52,583 bases of DNA, taken from NCBI GenBank assembly GCA_025356635.1, contig JANXRY010000001.1:1-52583 (forward strand), read 5' to 3'. The DNA is from Gammaproteobacteria bacterium (GTDB lineage Bacteria; Pseudomonadota; Gammaproteobacteria; Xanthomonadales; Xanthomonadaceae). Shown here in pieces: positions 9,387 to 22,192 of the stretch. A program made the position numbers and the translations under genes. The stretch's first letter is position 1. Each line of letters starts with the position of its first letter. The notes below the pieces were generated by a model. It searched no databases and was not told where the DNA came from. It was given only the letters and a program-made list of their open reading frames with translations.

Positions 9387-9880
9387 CAGGGCTGCTGGCG
9401 GAGCGCGACGTCCAGTCGGCGCAGGATGGCCGCTTCCATGTCGCGACGCAGTTCCTTCTGGATCAGTTCCTGTTCGGCCGGGCTACCGGCCGACGCGTTC
9501 TGATCGTAGGTGTATTCGCGCGAGAGTTCTATGTCCTGCGCTGCGATCAACGGTCGGCCATCGGCAGACTGCAGCGCGAACGAAACCCTGTAGCGGGTGA
9601 CGTATTCGCGTACCTGGGCGAATTGATCGACCGACAAAGGCGCTGTCTGCCAGCTTTCCGCCGTGATCTTCAGCGCTGCCGACGCCTGCCCTGCGACCGC
9701 TGCCGTCGCACCGGACCGGGCCAAGGCGCTGGCGAGCTCCAGGCCAAGCGGGCTGTAACGATCGGCGGTTTCCACGGACACGGGGCCCAGAGAGGCAGGA
9801 AGGTCCAACCGGGCGCGCGGATGGAAAACGCAGGCAGACAGCACGACGACGGCCGTAGCAATGATGAATAGACGACGCAT
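9386..9880 (-). CDS. lptE: LPS-assembly lipoprotein LptE
   Basis: LptE (164 aa) is the outer-membrane lipoprotein that plugs the LptD barrel and helps insert lipopolysaccharide into the outer leaflet. A lipoprotein signal peptide is clear: MRRLF, a hydrophobic core, then the lipobox LSAC with the acylated Cys at residue 17. The mature part has the small alpha/beta layout of LptE (YSPLGLELASALARSGA, FAQVREYVTRYRVSFAL, SREYTYDQNA). Sequence conservation in this family is low, so the call leans on length, lipobox and position between leuS and holA, which is the conserved location. It is 3 nt downstream of leuS and overlaps holA by 1 nt. Confidence 0.93.
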   Translation of the reverse strand: MRRLFIIATAVVVLSACVFHPRARLDLPASLGPVSVETADRYSPLGLELASALARSGATAAVAGQASAALKITAESWQTAPLSVDQFAQVREYVTRYRVSFALQSADGRPLIAAQDIELSREYTYDQNASAGSPAEQELIQKELRRDMEAAILRRLDVALRQQP

Positions 9881-9883
9881 GCC

Positions 9884-13557
<3,674 letters not shown>

Positions 13558-13638
13558 GCCGGCGCCGCAGAGCGACCCTGTTCCCGCAATCGCGCGGCTG
13601 GCTTATGCTGGCCGTCCAGTTCCGCCCCCTTGTGACCC

Positions 13639-16017
13639 ATGGCCCAGGAAGAGCTTTCCCCGGAAGAACTCTCGGCCCTGCTCGGCAGCTACATGCCCGA
13701 GATCGCCGGCTATCGGGTCATGCGCCGGATCGGCAAGGGCGGCATGTCCTACGTCTACCTGGGCGTGCAGGTGTCGCTTGACCGGCAGGTGGCGATCAAG
13801 GTGATGTCGCCGTCAGCATTGGCTGACGAGAAGAGCAAACAGCGCTTCGAACAGGAAGCGCGCACCATCGCCAAGCTGGAACATCCCTGCATCGTCGGCA
13901 TCCACGAGGTCGGGCGCACACCGCAGGGATTGATGTACTACGTGATGCCCTATCTGGCGAAGGGCCATCTCGGGCAACGCGATTTCACCCACGAGGAATC
14001 GCGCACCATCGACGTCTTGCGCGCACTGCTTTCTGCGCTTGAGTACGCCCATACCCGCGGCATCGTGCATCGCGACGTGAAGGCCGAGAACGTCCTGTTC
14101 GACAACGCCGACCGTCCGTTGCTGACTGATTTCGGCATCGCCCTGTCCAAGCGCGGTGACACCACCCGCATCACCACTGCCGGGCTTGCCGTTGGCAGCG
14201 GCGGTTACATGGCACCGGAGCAAGCGCGCGGCGAACCGGTTGATGGCCGGGCCGATCTCTACAGCGTCGGCGTGCTCAGTTACGAACTGATCACTGGCCA
14301 GCTTCCCTTCCAATCTTCGGATCCTCTCGGGCTGGCCCTGATGCATGCCCAGGACCCGATCCCGCGCCTGCCGGCAACGCTCGCGCATTGGCAGCCGTTC
14401 ATTGACCGGTCCATGACCAAATCGCCGGAAAACCGGTTCCGCAACGCCCAGCAGATGTCGGTCGCGCTCAACCAGATTGCCAACAGTCGCCAGGCGACCG
14501 TGCCGCTCATGCCCTCGGTGCCGTCCAGTGCTCGCCAGGCGGCGACGCCGGCAAAGGCAGCGCCGACGCCGGCGCGCAAGGTCACGCCACAAGTGCTGAC
14601 AATAATTCTTTCCTCCGCCGTATTGCTTGCCGCGCTGGCCGTGATGTGGCTCCGGCCCGGCGCCAGGACAGCTCCGGATAAACAGGATTTCTACACTCCC
14701 CGGGAAGTCGCGCAGGCGCCCGCCCCCGTCGCACCTGCCCCAGCGGAACCGGTGCCGGCCACTACCGCCAATGCAACGCCAATGGATTCCGGGGAATCGC
14801 CAACGCCAGCTTTGCTGCCAACGCCGTCCCAAGCACCACCCGCGCCGCCCATACCAACAGCAGCGACGACAGCGCCGGCGACAGGCCAGGACCTGCCCTG
14901 GGCGAATGTCGCCGCCAATATCAGCGTTGCCCGACTCGACTACGATCCGACCGTACCGGGCGCACGGCAATTGACCGCCGCACGTCGTCAACTCGACCAG
15001 AAACGGTTGACTGCGCCGCCGGGCGACAACGTCGTCGATTCGCTGATGGCCGCGAAACGCCTGGCGGCTGATCCGCTTGCCCTGACTAAGCTCGATCGCG
15101 AGGCAATGGCAGTGCTCGGCAAGAATTTGAACGATGCCATCAAGGCCGGCCACGATGATGTCGCCCGCGCCACGTACCTGCGCACGCAACAGTTCGCCCA
15201 AGACAGCGGCCAGCCCGGCGCAATTGCCTGGAAGGCGCTCCGCGCCGGCCTGATCGCCCCATTGGTCGCGCGGCTGGAAGCCTCAACCCAGCATCAGGAC
15301 GTCCCTGGCATCGACAAGACCAAGGCCCTGGCGCAGTCGCTGGAAGTTGCTTCTACGCTTCTGGAGCCGGTCTGGTCGAATGCTGTCTTGCAGGCCAAGC
15401 CCGTCGCAGTCGTGCGCAACGTCGGTCCCGCCATGGTCGCGCTACAGCCAGGCGTCACGGTAATGCGCAACAAAGTCACCCGCGCCGAATACGCCCAATT
15501 CGCCAACAGCACGCAGCGACCGGTGACGCGCTGCCGGAACCGGCTCGCGGCGATCAATTTCAAGAAGCGCATTTGGACCGATCCGGGCTACCCGCAAACT
15601 GACAGCCATCCGGTGGTGTGTGTCAGCAGTGACGATGCCATTGCCTACGCCCAGTGGCTGAGCCAGAAGACTGGTGCGACCTATCGACTGCCCAGTCAGG
15701 CGGAATGGCAATTGATCGCTGGCTACCGTGGCAATGCCGACCCCTGCCTGGACGGTCGGATCGACTGTGGCCAATCCGGTACTGTGCCGGCCAGCCAGGG
15801 CCCCGCCAGCCCACTCGGATTGAACGGTGCGCACGGCAATGCTCGTGAGTGGCTGGACGACTGCGCGGCTGGATGCAACCGTCGACTCGTGGCAGGGTTG
15901 GGATGGCGGGATACTGCCGCACGCAGCGAGGTTAGTCGCAGTAGCCCATTCGATGCCCATGTCGGCTTTGACGATGTCGGCTTCCGCCTGGTTCGCGTGG
16001 ACGGCGGCAAACCCTGA
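13639..16017 (+). CDS. Membrane Ser/Thr protein kinase with FGE-sulfatase-like domain
   Basis: A 792-aa multidomain protein. A Hanks-type kinase domain occupies about 25-285 with all key residues: glycine loop GKGGMS (32-37), ATP-binding Lys54, catalytic HRDVKAEN (144-151, Asp146), DFG (164-166) and APE (192-194). A Pro/Ala-rich linker leads to one membrane helix at about 318-338, then a long Pro/Ala/Thr-rich segment, a helical region at about 420-590, and a C-terminal domain at about 600-790. That domain resembles formylglycine-generating-enzyme (FGE/SUMF1) modules: NKVTRAEYAQFAN, HPVVCVSSDDAIAYAQWLSQ, YRLPSQAEW, GNAREWLDD, DVGFRLVRV. The kinase should be cytosolic and the FGE-like part periplasmic, where in bacterial kinases it is often a non-catalytic sensor or binding module. 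The targets are unknown. Confidence 0.9.
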   Translation: MAQEELSPEELSALLGSYMPEIAGYRVMRRIGKGGMSYVYLGVQVSLDRQVAIKVMSPSALADEKSKQRFEQEARTIAKLEHPCIVGIHEVGRTPQGLMYYVMPYLAKGHLGQRDFTHEESRTIDVLRALLSALEYAHTRGIVHRDVKAENVLFDNADRPLLTDFGIALSKRGDTTRITTAGLAVGSGGYMAPEQARGEPVDGRADLYSVGVLSYELITGQLPFQSSDPLGLALMHAQDPIPRLPATLAHWQPFIDRSMTKSPENRFRNAQQMSVALNQIANSRQATVPLMPSVPSSARQAATPAKAAPTPARKVTPQVLTIILSSAVLLAALAVMWLRPGARTAPDKQDFYTPREVAQAPAPVAPAPAEPVPATTANATPMDSGESPTPALLPTPSQAPPAPPIPTAATTAPATGQDLPWANVAANISVARLDYDPTVPGARQLTAARRQLDQKRLTAPPGDNVVDSLMAAKRLAADPLALTKLDREAMAVLGKNLNDAIKAGHDDVARATYLRTQQFAQDSGQPGAIAWKALRAGLIAPLVARLEASTQHQDVPGIDKTKALAQSLEVASTLLEPVWSNAVLQAKPVAVVRNVGPAMVALQPGVTVMRNKVTRAEYAQFANSTQRPVTRCRNRLAAINFKKRIWTDPGYPQTDSHPVVCVSSDDAIAYAQWLSQKTGATYRLPSQAEWQLIAGYRGNADPCLDGRIDCGQSGTVPASQGPASPLGLNGAHGNAREWLDDCAAGCNRRLVAGLGWRDTAARSEVSRSSPFDAHVGFDDVGFRLVRVDGGKP

Positions 16018-16038
16018 CGTTCTCCGACACCATCAGCC

Positions 16039-16067
16039 TTCGGCGCTGGAGCCAGTCCAGCTAGAAT
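16039..16067 (+). promoter_or_regulatory. Candidate promoter for the DUF502 gene, possibly leaderless
   Basis: TTCGGC (16039-16044), a 17-bp spacer and TAGAAT (16062-16067) resemble a sigma-70 promoter. The -10 box ends 6 bases before the ATG at 16074, which would place transcription initiation at or next to the start codon. No Shine-Dalgarno sequence is visible before that ATG, consistent with a leaderless mRNA. Pattern evidence only. Confidence 0.35.
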
Positions 16068-16073
16068 GACGGC

Positions 16074-16724
16074 ATGCGCAAACTACAGAAGTATTTTCTC
16101 TCCGGCCTGCTGACCCTGCTGCCGATCTGGCTGGTCTGGATCGTGTTCAAGTTCGTGTTCGGCATGTTGTCCGATGTCAGCCGACCGGCGATCGAGCCGC
16201 TGACCTCGCGCCTGGCTGCCAGTGATCCGGCCGTCCTGGGCTGGTTGGCCGCGCCCTGGGTGCAGACTGCGATCGGCCTCGTCGCCACCATCCTGTTGAT
16301 CCTGATCGTCGGCGCGCTCGGCCCGCGCGTGGTCGGGCAACGCCTGTTGAACGGCTTCGAGGCATTGATCGCGCGCATTCCGCTGGCCAAATCGGTGTAC
16401 AGCAGCGCACGGCAACTGCTCGACATGATGCAAACCAAGCCGGGCAGCTCGCAGCGCGTGGTCCTGCTGGATTTCCCGCACCCCGGGATCAAGGCCGTCG
16501 GTTTCGTGACGCGCTCCTTCCATGACGAAGCCACGGGCCGCGAACTGGCCGCTGTCTACGTGCCGACCACGCCCAATCCCACAGGCGGCTACCTCGAGTT
16601 GGTGCCGGTCGAGCTTCTCACGCCGACCGACTGGAGCGTCGACCAGGCGATGACGTTCATCCTCTCCGGCGGCGCGGTCAGTCCGAACGATCGCATTCCT
16701 TTCCAGCGCCAGGACACGCCATGA
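16074..16724 (+). CDS. DUF502 family membrane protein
   Basis: Protein of 216 aa in the DUF502 family, widespread inner-membrane proteins of unknown biochemical role. Two membrane helices are evident at about 8-31 and 63-84, with a short loop between and a soluble C-terminal domain. The characteristic block IPLAKSVYSSARQLLDMM lies at about 101-118, followed by VVLLDFPHPGIKAVGFVT and VYVPTTPNPTGGYLELVP, all typical of the family. Its stop overlaps the next gene by 4 nt (ATGA), so it is coupled to the queuosine-precursor transporter. The family is secure; the function is not known. Confidence 0.9.
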   Translation: MRKLQKYFLSGLLTLLPIWLVWIVFKFVFGMLSDVSRPAIEPLTSRLAASDPAVLGWLAAPWVQTAIGLVATILLILIVGALGPRVVGQRLLNGFEALIARIPLAKSVYSSARQLLDMMQTKPGSSQRVVLLDFPHPGIKAVGFVTRSFHDEATGRELAAVYVPTTPNPTGGYLELVPVELLTPTDWSVDQAMTFILSGGAVSPNDRIPFQRQDTP

Positions 16725-17485
16725 TCGGCGATACCCGCTCGCAGAAATTGTTCATCGTCATGGCCGCATTCTTCTGCGTGAATGCGGTGCTGGCCGAATT
16801 CATCGGTGTCAAGATATTTGCTCTGGAAGACACGCTTGGTTTGCGGCCGTGGGAATGGAATCTGTTTGGGCAGAGTGGCTCGCTCAACTTCACCGCCGGC
16901 ACGCTGTTGTGGCCGATCGTGTTCATCATGACCGACACGATCAACGAGTATTACGGCCAGCGCGGCGTGCGCTTCATCAGCTGGCTGGCGGTCGGACTGA
17001 TCCTGTACGGCTTCGCCTTTGCTTTCATCGCCATTCACCTGGCGCCGGCCGCGTGGTGGGTCAACGTGGCGCAAAGCCAGGGCGTGCCCGATTACCAGGC
17101 CGCGTTCGCGGCGGTGTTCGGCCAGGGCCTGTGGACGATCTGGGGCTCGGTGATCGCCTTCCTGATCGGCCAGTTGATCGACGTCAGCGTGTTCCACCGC
17201 ATCCGCCGCCGCACCGGCGAGAAGCAAGTCTGGTTGCGCGCCACCGGCTCGACCGCAATCTCGCAACTGGTCGACAGTTTCGTGGTGCTCTACATCGCCT
17301 TCGTTATCGGGCCACAACACTGGTCGATGGGCCTGTTCCTGGCGGTCGGCACGCTGAACTACTGCTACAAGATGCTTGCAGCCGTCGCACTCATCCCGCT
17401 GTTGTACCTGGCCCGCGTCGCCATCCATTCCTACCTGGGCAAGGAACAGGCGCACCACCTGAGCGAGCTTGCCGCGAAAATCTGA
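16721..17485 (+). CDS. yhhQ: Queuosine precursor transporter YhhQ
   Basis: Protein of 254 aa in the VUT/DUF165 family; E. coli YhhQ takes up 7-cyano-7-deazaguanine (preQ0) or preQ1 for queuosine tRNA modification. About six membrane helices are visible. Family hallmarks: NAVLAEFIGVKIF near residue 21, the TAGTLLWPIVFIMTDTINEYYG block at about 58-79, and the later STAISQLVDSFVVLYIAF and LNYCYKMLAAVALIPLLYL segments. The second block, with an acidic DTINEYYG, is the most diagnostic element. It starts inside the DUF502 stop codon. Confidence 0.92.
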   Translation: MIGDTRSQKLFIVMAAFFCVNAVLAEFIGVKIFALEDTLGLRPWEWNLFGQSGSLNFTAGTLLWPIVFIMTDTINEYYGQRGVRFISWLAVGLILYGFAFAFIAIHLAPAAWWVNVAQSQGVPDYQAAFAAVFGQGLWTIWGSVIAFLIGQLIDVSVFHRIRRRTGEKQVWLRATGSTAISQLVDSFVVLYIAFVIGPQHWSMGLFLAVGTLNYCYKMLAAVALIPLLYLARVAIHSYLGKEQAHHLSELAAKI

Positions 17486-17570
17486 GCGCTGCCCCGGAAC
17501 CGTGACTTCCAGCCCGTGCCGGGCACGGACGCTCGGCGCATGCTGGCGGTCTTTCCCACCGGATCTCGCC

Positions 17571-19391
17571 ATGAAACTTCGTCCGCTTGCCCTCGCCATC
17601 CTGATCGCCTTGCCGATCGCCCTGACCGCCTGTACCGCCGAACCGCCGGCGGCCCCGATGGTCGCGGCGGCCCCAACGCAGACGGCCGAAGCCAAGGCGC
17701 AGCAACTGGACAAGATGTATGGCGAATTCTGGGAAGAAACCCTGAAGCGCAATCCGGTCCAGGCCACCTTCGTCGGTGACAACCGCTTCAACGACCAACT
17801 GCCGAATTTCCTTTCGCCGCAATACCGCGTCGAATCGATCGCTTTCGACAACAAATGGATCGCCGCCTTCAAGGCGATCGACCCGGGCAATCTCGACGGC
17901 CAGGCGCGGCTGTCCTACGACATCATGATGCGCAACCTGTCGCTTGATCTCGAGAGTTACCAATTCCGCACCGACCTGATGCCGCTCAACCAGTTCAACA
18001 ACATCGCCGGCCTGTTCGTGCAACTCGGATCGGGCACCGGCGCGCAGCCGTTCAAGACCGTCGCCGACTACGACAACTGGCTCAAGCGCGCCGGCCAGGC
18101 GTCGGCGTTGTTCACGCAGATGCAGGCCAACATGCGCGAGGGCGTCAAGACCGGCATGGTGCAGCCGAAGATCCTGATGGCGAAGGTCGTGCCGCAGCTC
18201 GATGCGCTGATCGCCGCCAAGCCCGAGGCCACCCTGTTCTGGCAACCGATCGCCAACCTGCCCAAGGATTTCTCCGATGCCGACAAGGCCCACCTGGCTG
18301 AAGCCTATCGCAAGCTGATCGCCGAGCAATTGATGCCGGCGTACAAGGAACTGCGCCGCTACGTCAACGACGAATACCTGCCGGCGTGCCGCGATACGGT
18401 CGGCCTGGATGCCCTGCCGAACGGCGCCGCGCTGTATGCCTACGATGCCAAAGTCTCGACCACCACCGACATGACCCCGGCGCAGATCCACCAGATCGGC
18501 CTGGACGAGGTCGCGCGCATTCACGGCGAGATGGAAAAGGTGATGGCGCAGGTCGGCTTCAAGGGCAGCCTGCAGGACTTCTTCAAGTTCATGGACACCA
18601 GCAAGCAGTTCCAGTTCAAGAGTGAGAAGGACCTGCTCGATCGTTATAACGCCTTGCTCGAGAAGGTGAATGCCGGCGTGCCGAAGCTGTTCGCGACCAC
18701 ACCGAAGGCCAAGTTCGAAATCCGCCCGGTCGAAGCCTTTCGCGCCAAGTCGGCCGCCGGCGGCGAATACCCGGGCCCGAGCGAGGACGGCAGCCGCCCC
18801 GGCATCTTCTACGTCAACACCTACGACTTGCCGACGCGCAAGACCTGGGACATGGAGGACCTGTTCCTGCACGAAGCGATTCCGGGCCACCACTTCCAGA
18901 TCTCGATCCAGCAGGAACTGACCGGCGTGCCGGCGTTCCGCCGCTTCGGCGGCGACACCGCCTACGTCGAAGGCTGGGCGCTGTATACCGAATCGCTGGG
19001 CAAGGAGCTGGGCGTCTACACCGACCCGTACATGTACTTCGGTCGCCTGCAGGGCGAGCTGTGGCGCGCCATCCGCTTGGTCGTCGATACCGGCCTGCAC
19101 AGCAAGGGCTGGACCCGCGAGCAAGTGATCAAGTACATGCGCGACAACTCGGCCGTCTCCGAGACGGATGCCGTCGCCGAAGCCGAGCGCTACATGGCCA
19201 TCCCGGGCCAGGCGCTGGCGTACAAGGTCGGGCAGATGACCATTTCGCGCCTGCGCGCCCAAGCCGAAAAGGAACTCGGCGCGAAGTTCGACATCCGCGA
19301 ATTCCACGACCAGGTGCTCAAGGACGGCTCGCTGCCGATGAGCGTGCTTGAGGCCAAGATCGATCGCTGGATCGCATCGAAGAAGGGCTGA
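17571..19391 (+). CDS. DUF885 family putative metallopeptidase lipoprotein
   Basis: Protein of 606 aa in the DUF885 family (PF05960), predicted zinc-dependent peptidases. The N-terminus is a lipoprotein signal with the lipobox LTAC (Cys21), so the mature protein is probably membrane-anchored in the periplasm. The metal-binding motif HEAIPGHH starts at residue 434, with EGWALYTESLG about 35 residues later, a family feature that likely supplies a further ligand. I chose the ATG at 17571 because it begins the signal peptide; the frame is open upstream, but that stretch overlaps yhhQ and does not look coding. It is followed by an intrinsic terminator. Substrate specificity is unknown. Confidence 0.9.
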   Translation: MKLRPLALAILIALPIALTACTAEPPAAPMVAAAPTQTAEAKAQQLDKMYGEFWEETLKRNPVQATFVGDNRFNDQLPNFLSPQYRVESIAFDNKWIAAFKAIDPGNLDGQARLSYDIMMRNLSLDLESYQFRTDLMPLNQFNNIAGLFVQLGSGTGAQPFKTVADYDNWLKRAGQASALFTQMQANMREGVKTGMVQPKILMAKVVPQLDALIAAKPEATLFWQPIANLPKDFSDADKAHLAEAYRKLIAEQLMPAYKELRRYVNDEYLPACRDTVGLDALPNGAALYAYDAKVSTTTDMTPAQIHQIGLDEVARIHGEMEKVMAQVGFKGSLQDFFKFMDTSKQFQFKSEKDLLDRYNALLEKVNAGVPKLFATTPKAKFEIRPVEAFRAKSAAGGEYPGPSEDGSRPGIFYVNTYDLPTRKTWDMEDLFLHEAIPGHHFQISIQQELTGVPAFRRFGGDTAYVEGWALYTESLGKELGVYTDPYMYFGRLQGELWRAIRLVVDTGLHSKGWTREQVIKYMRDNSAVSETDAVAEAERYMAIPGQALAYKVGQMTISRLRAQAEKELGAKFDIREFHDQVLKDGSLPMSVLEAKIDRWIASKKG

Positions 19392-19416
19392 TCGGCGCCC
19401 GCAATTGCAACACGAC

Positions 19417-19445
19417 AACGGGCCGGGAACGGCCCGTTTGTCTTT
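19417..19445 (+). terminator. Intrinsic terminator after the DUF885 gene
   Basis: An 8-bp stem AACGGGCC / GGCCCGTT with a 6-nt GGGAAC loop, followed by TTTGTCTTT. It lies 26 nt past the stop of the plus-strand gene and between two convergent genes, the expected place for a terminator. Confidence 0.75.
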
Positions 19446-19455
19446 GGGCGTCGCC

Positions 19456-20841
19456 TCAAACTTCGCGTTCCGCGCCGGGCCGGGCCAGGCTCACGTCGGT
19501 TCCATAGCGCTTGCGCAAGGCAACCGCGAGCGGATCGCGGGCATCGTCTTCGCCGTGCACCAGAATCACCGGCGGGCGATTGCCGATCCGGCCGTACCAG
19601 TCGAGCAGCCCGGGTTGGTCGGCATGCGCGGACAGGCCACCAACGGTATGTCGTTGCGCCTTGACGACGATGTCCTCGCCGAAGATCTTCACATGTGCGG
19701 CACCATCCACCAGGCGCCGACCGAGCGTGCCATTGGCTTGGTAGCCGACGAAAATCACGTGATTGTGCGGATTGCCGAGATTACGCAGCAGGTGGTGACG
19801 GATGCGGCCGCCGTTGCACATGCCCGATCCGGCGATGATGATCGCGCCACTGCGTATCTCGTTGATTGCCTGCGATTGCGCGACCTCGATGGTGTAATGA
19901 AGGTTTGGCAGTTGGAATGGATTGGGTTTCTTCCGCCAGACCTGCTGCGCTTCTTCGTCGAACAATTCGTGGTGCCGGTCGTAAACGGCAGAGACTTTCG
20001 AAGCCATCGGGCTGTCAAGGAAAATCCGCCATTTCGACAACTGCCAGTCGTCCCAGTGTTGCGCGAACTGGTAGAGAAGCTCCTGGCTGCGACCCACCGC
20101 GAAGGCTGGAATCAGCACGTTCCCGCCTTCGGCGCGGGCGCGAGAAAATATTTCGCCCAACTCCGCGACCGTGGCGGCACGCTCACGATGGGCGCGACCG
20201 CCATAGGTGGATTCGAGCAACAACAGATCGGCACGAGGAATGGCGGCCGGGTCGCGCAGGATCGGTGTGCCACGCGGGCCGAGGTCGCCGGAAAACACCA
20301 GCGTGTGGGTCGTGCCGTTCTCGAGTGCCTGTACCTCAACGCTGGCCGAACCGAGGATATGGCCGGCGTCGCGCAAGGTTACGGTGATGCCCGGCAGGAG
20401 TTCCGCAGGCGCGTCGTAATCGAGTGGGCGGACCTGCCGCAACACCCGGGAGACGTCCTGGCGGGTGAACAATGGCTTGTGGTCCCCGTGGCCGTCACGA
20501 CGGTGGCGGTTGTCGCGCTCGGCGTCCATCTCGGCAAGCGACGCGGCGTCCTCTAGCATCACCGGAAGTAAGTCGGCCGTGGCCGCGTGGGTGTAGATCA
20601 AGCCGTGGTAGCCCTGCTGCACCAGAACCGGCAGTCGACCGCAGTGGTCGATATGGGCATGGCTGAGCACGACTGCATCGATACGCGCGAGATCAAAGCC
20701 GAACGGCTGCAAGTTCCTGGCCTCGTCGGCCTCACTGCCCTGGATCATCCCGCAGTCGAGCAGGAGCCGGTGTCCTGCTGCCTCGACCTCGTGGCAGGAG
20801 CCGGTGACTTCGCCAGCAGCGCCATGGAATCGAACTTTCAT
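19456..20841 (-). CDS. Metallo-beta-lactamase/beta-CASP RNA-processing nuclease
   Basis: Protein of 461 aa with the CPSF-type metallo-beta-lactamase fold plus beta-CASP and RMMBL segments. Motif 2, HAHIDHCG, is at residues 61-68 (H61, H63, D65, H66). Later motifs are AGHILGSASVEV, VFSGDLG, the LLLESTYG stretch, the beta-CASP IPAFAVGRSQELL, and the C-terminal SAHADQPGLLDW and ILVHGE. Bacterial members of this group are 5'-3' exo- or endoribonucleases; some are annotated Ysh1-like exonucleases. It is convergent with the DUF885 gene and divergent from the barrel gene at 20922. RNA is the expected substrate from the family, but the exact target is unknown. Confidence 0.92.
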   Translation of the reverse strand: MKVRFHGAAGEVTGSCHEVEAAGHRLLLDCGMIQGSEADEARNLQPFGFDLARIDAVVLSHAHIDHCGRLPVLVQQGYHGLIYTHAATADLLPVMLEDAASLAEMDAERDNRHRRDGHGDHKPLFTRQDVSRVLRQVRPLDYDAPAELLPGITVTLRDAGHILGSASVEVQALENGTTHTLVFSGDLGPRGTPILRDPAAIPRADLLLLESTYGGRAHRERAATVAELGEIFSRARAEGGNVLIPAFAVGRSQELLYQFAQHWDDWQLSKWRIFLDSPMASKVSAVYDRHHELFDEEAQQVWRKKPNPFQLPNLHYTIEVAQSQAINEIRSGAIIIAGSGMCNGGRIRHHLLRNLGNPHNHVIFVGYQANGTLGRRLVDGAAHVKIFGEDIVVKAQRHTVGGLSAHADQPGLLDWYGRIGNRPPVILVHGEDDARDPLAVALRKRYGTDVSLARPGAEREV

Positions 20842-20851
20842 GTCGGTAACC

Positions 20852-20879
20852 TTGACTGGGTATTGCCAGACTTTAATCC
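20852..20879 (+). promoter_or_regulatory. Weak candidate promoter for the barrel gene
   Basis: TTGACT (20852-20857) and TAATCC (20874-20879) are separated by 16 bp in the divergent gap before the gene at 20922. The -35 box is good and the -10 box is poor, so this is a tentative pattern match. Confidence 0.3.
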
Positions 20880-20921
20880 ATAGTGGCTACACTGGTGCTG
20901 TCCCGGGGAAGGGAGAGTCGC

Positions 20922-22139
20922 ATGCGCTACCCATTTGTCCTGTTGGCCCTGGCCAGTTTGCCGGCTTTGGCACAGACGCCTTCGCAGGCGCTCGCCCAGA
21001 AATGGGACACGATCTGCGCAACGGCCCAAAGCGGTACCACTTTGCTGGTGCGCTGCGATGAAACCGCGACTTCGTCGGACCCCAACGCCAATGGCACCGC
21101 CGCAGTCGGCCAGCATCTGGAAGAAATACCAGGCCATGCCCGGATCGCCACGCGCGACGGCAATACTTCCTCCGACACCTTCAAGACGGTGGTCAACGAG
21201 CGCTTCGGCCTGCTGCCGGGAGGCGCGCCTGCCACCCTCCTGAATGTCGCGGCCAGCGCCGGGCTGGCGCCGGACTGGTCATTGTTCGCCAGCCTAGAAG
21301 CCGGCCGGGTTGAGCGCCGACGCGGCCCCAACGAAGCCGCCTTCAACGCCGATACCCTCCATGCCAGCTTCGGCGTGAATCGGCAGCTGGGTGCGCGCCT
21401 GCTGGCCGGGGCTGTTCTAGCCCATGACCATGAAGCGCTCGATTATTCCGGCACGATCAGTACGGCCGATGCCCACTTCACCGGGCTGGTTGGTTTCTTT
21501 GCCTATACGCTGGGCCGCAACTGGGCTCTCGATGCCTATACCGGTTCCACGCACGGGGGCTACAGCCTGCTTCGTTCGGTGAACTACGTGTTGCCGAAAA
21601 TTGGCGGCGGCTTCTATGAGGTGGACGCATTGGCCTCGGCGGCACCGGACACCCGGCGTAGCCTGCGGGGCATTTCTCTGACCTGGAATGGCTCGCACGC
21701 TGGTTGGCAGAGTGAATTGGCCATGGGAATGGATGAATCACGCACTGAAATCGACGGCTACACGGAATCCGGTGGCGGCGGCCTGGCGCTGGTCGTGCCC
21801 AATCGCGTCGTGGAGACCCGCCGGGGCCGTATTGATGCCCGGTTCGATCGAACCCGGTCGACGCGCTGGGGCGTCTGGCAACCCTCGCTCCGAATCGGCT
21901 GGCGTCAGGAGTTCGGCAATGAACGCCGACGCGTCACTGTGCATTTGGCAGAGGATTCCCTCGCGAACTCCGTCACCTTCGATACCGAAGACCCCGATCG
22001 CAATTGGGGGGAACTGGCGTTCGGCTCGGTCTTCACTTTCAGCCATGGCCATTCTGCGTTCTTTGAATATCGCCAGCGTTTCGCCCATGCGTTTCTTCAG
22101 GAACGAGTACTGGCAATCGGTTGGCGCATGGAACTCTAG
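20922..22139 (+). CDS. Autotransporter-type outer membrane beta-barrel protein
   Basis: Protein of 405 aa with a Sec signal peptide ([18 protein letters not shown], cleavage probably after the second ALA). A short N-terminal stretch of about 90 residues follows, then roughly 300 residues of alternating, aromatic-rich beta strands with many Gly/Asn turns. The pattern ([67 protein letters not shown]) resembles the autotransporter barrel domain. The N-terminal part is far too short for a classic passenger. GGGAGAG lies 5 bases before the ATG and fixes this start over an upstream in-frame GTG. The true function is unknown; it could be a porin-like or adhesin-type barrel. Confidence 0.75.
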   Translation: MRYPFVLLALASLPALAQTPSQALAQKWDTICATAQSGTTLLVRCDETATSSDPNANGTAAVGQHLEEIPGHARIATRDGNTSSDTFKTVVNERFGLLPGGAPATLLNVAASAGLAPDWSLFASLEAGRVERRRGPNEAAFNADTLHASFGVNRQLGARLLAGAVLAHDHEALDYSGTISTADAHFTGLVGFFAYTLGRNWALDAYTGSTHGGYSLLRSVNYVLPKIGGGFYEVDALASAAPDTRRSLRGISLTWNGSHAGWQSELAMGMDESRTEIDGYTESGGGGLALVVPNRVVETRRGRIDARFDRTRSTRWGVWQPSLRIGWRQEFGNERRRVTVHLAEDSLANSVTFDTEDPDRNWGELAFGSVFTFSHGHSAFFEYRQRFAHAFLQERVLAIGWRMEL

Positions 22140-22156
22140 CCTTCGGGGGACGCGCG

Positions 22157-22162
22157 TATAAT
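22157..22162 (+). promoter_or_regulatory. Candidate -10 box upstream of tdh
   Basis: A perfect TATAAT lies 30 bases before the tdh start. No convincing -35 box is found 16-18 bp upstream, so the promoter may be activator-dependent or the match fortuitous. Confidence 0.4.
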
Positions 22163-22192
22163 CCTAGGCCTCGACCCACGCCAGGATTACCG

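Noticed and set aside
16589-19418. Long minus-strand open frames of 433 and 675 aa opposite yhhQ and the DUF885 gene
   Set aside because: Shadows of well-conserved plus-strand genes; their sequences are charged, repetitive and domain-free.
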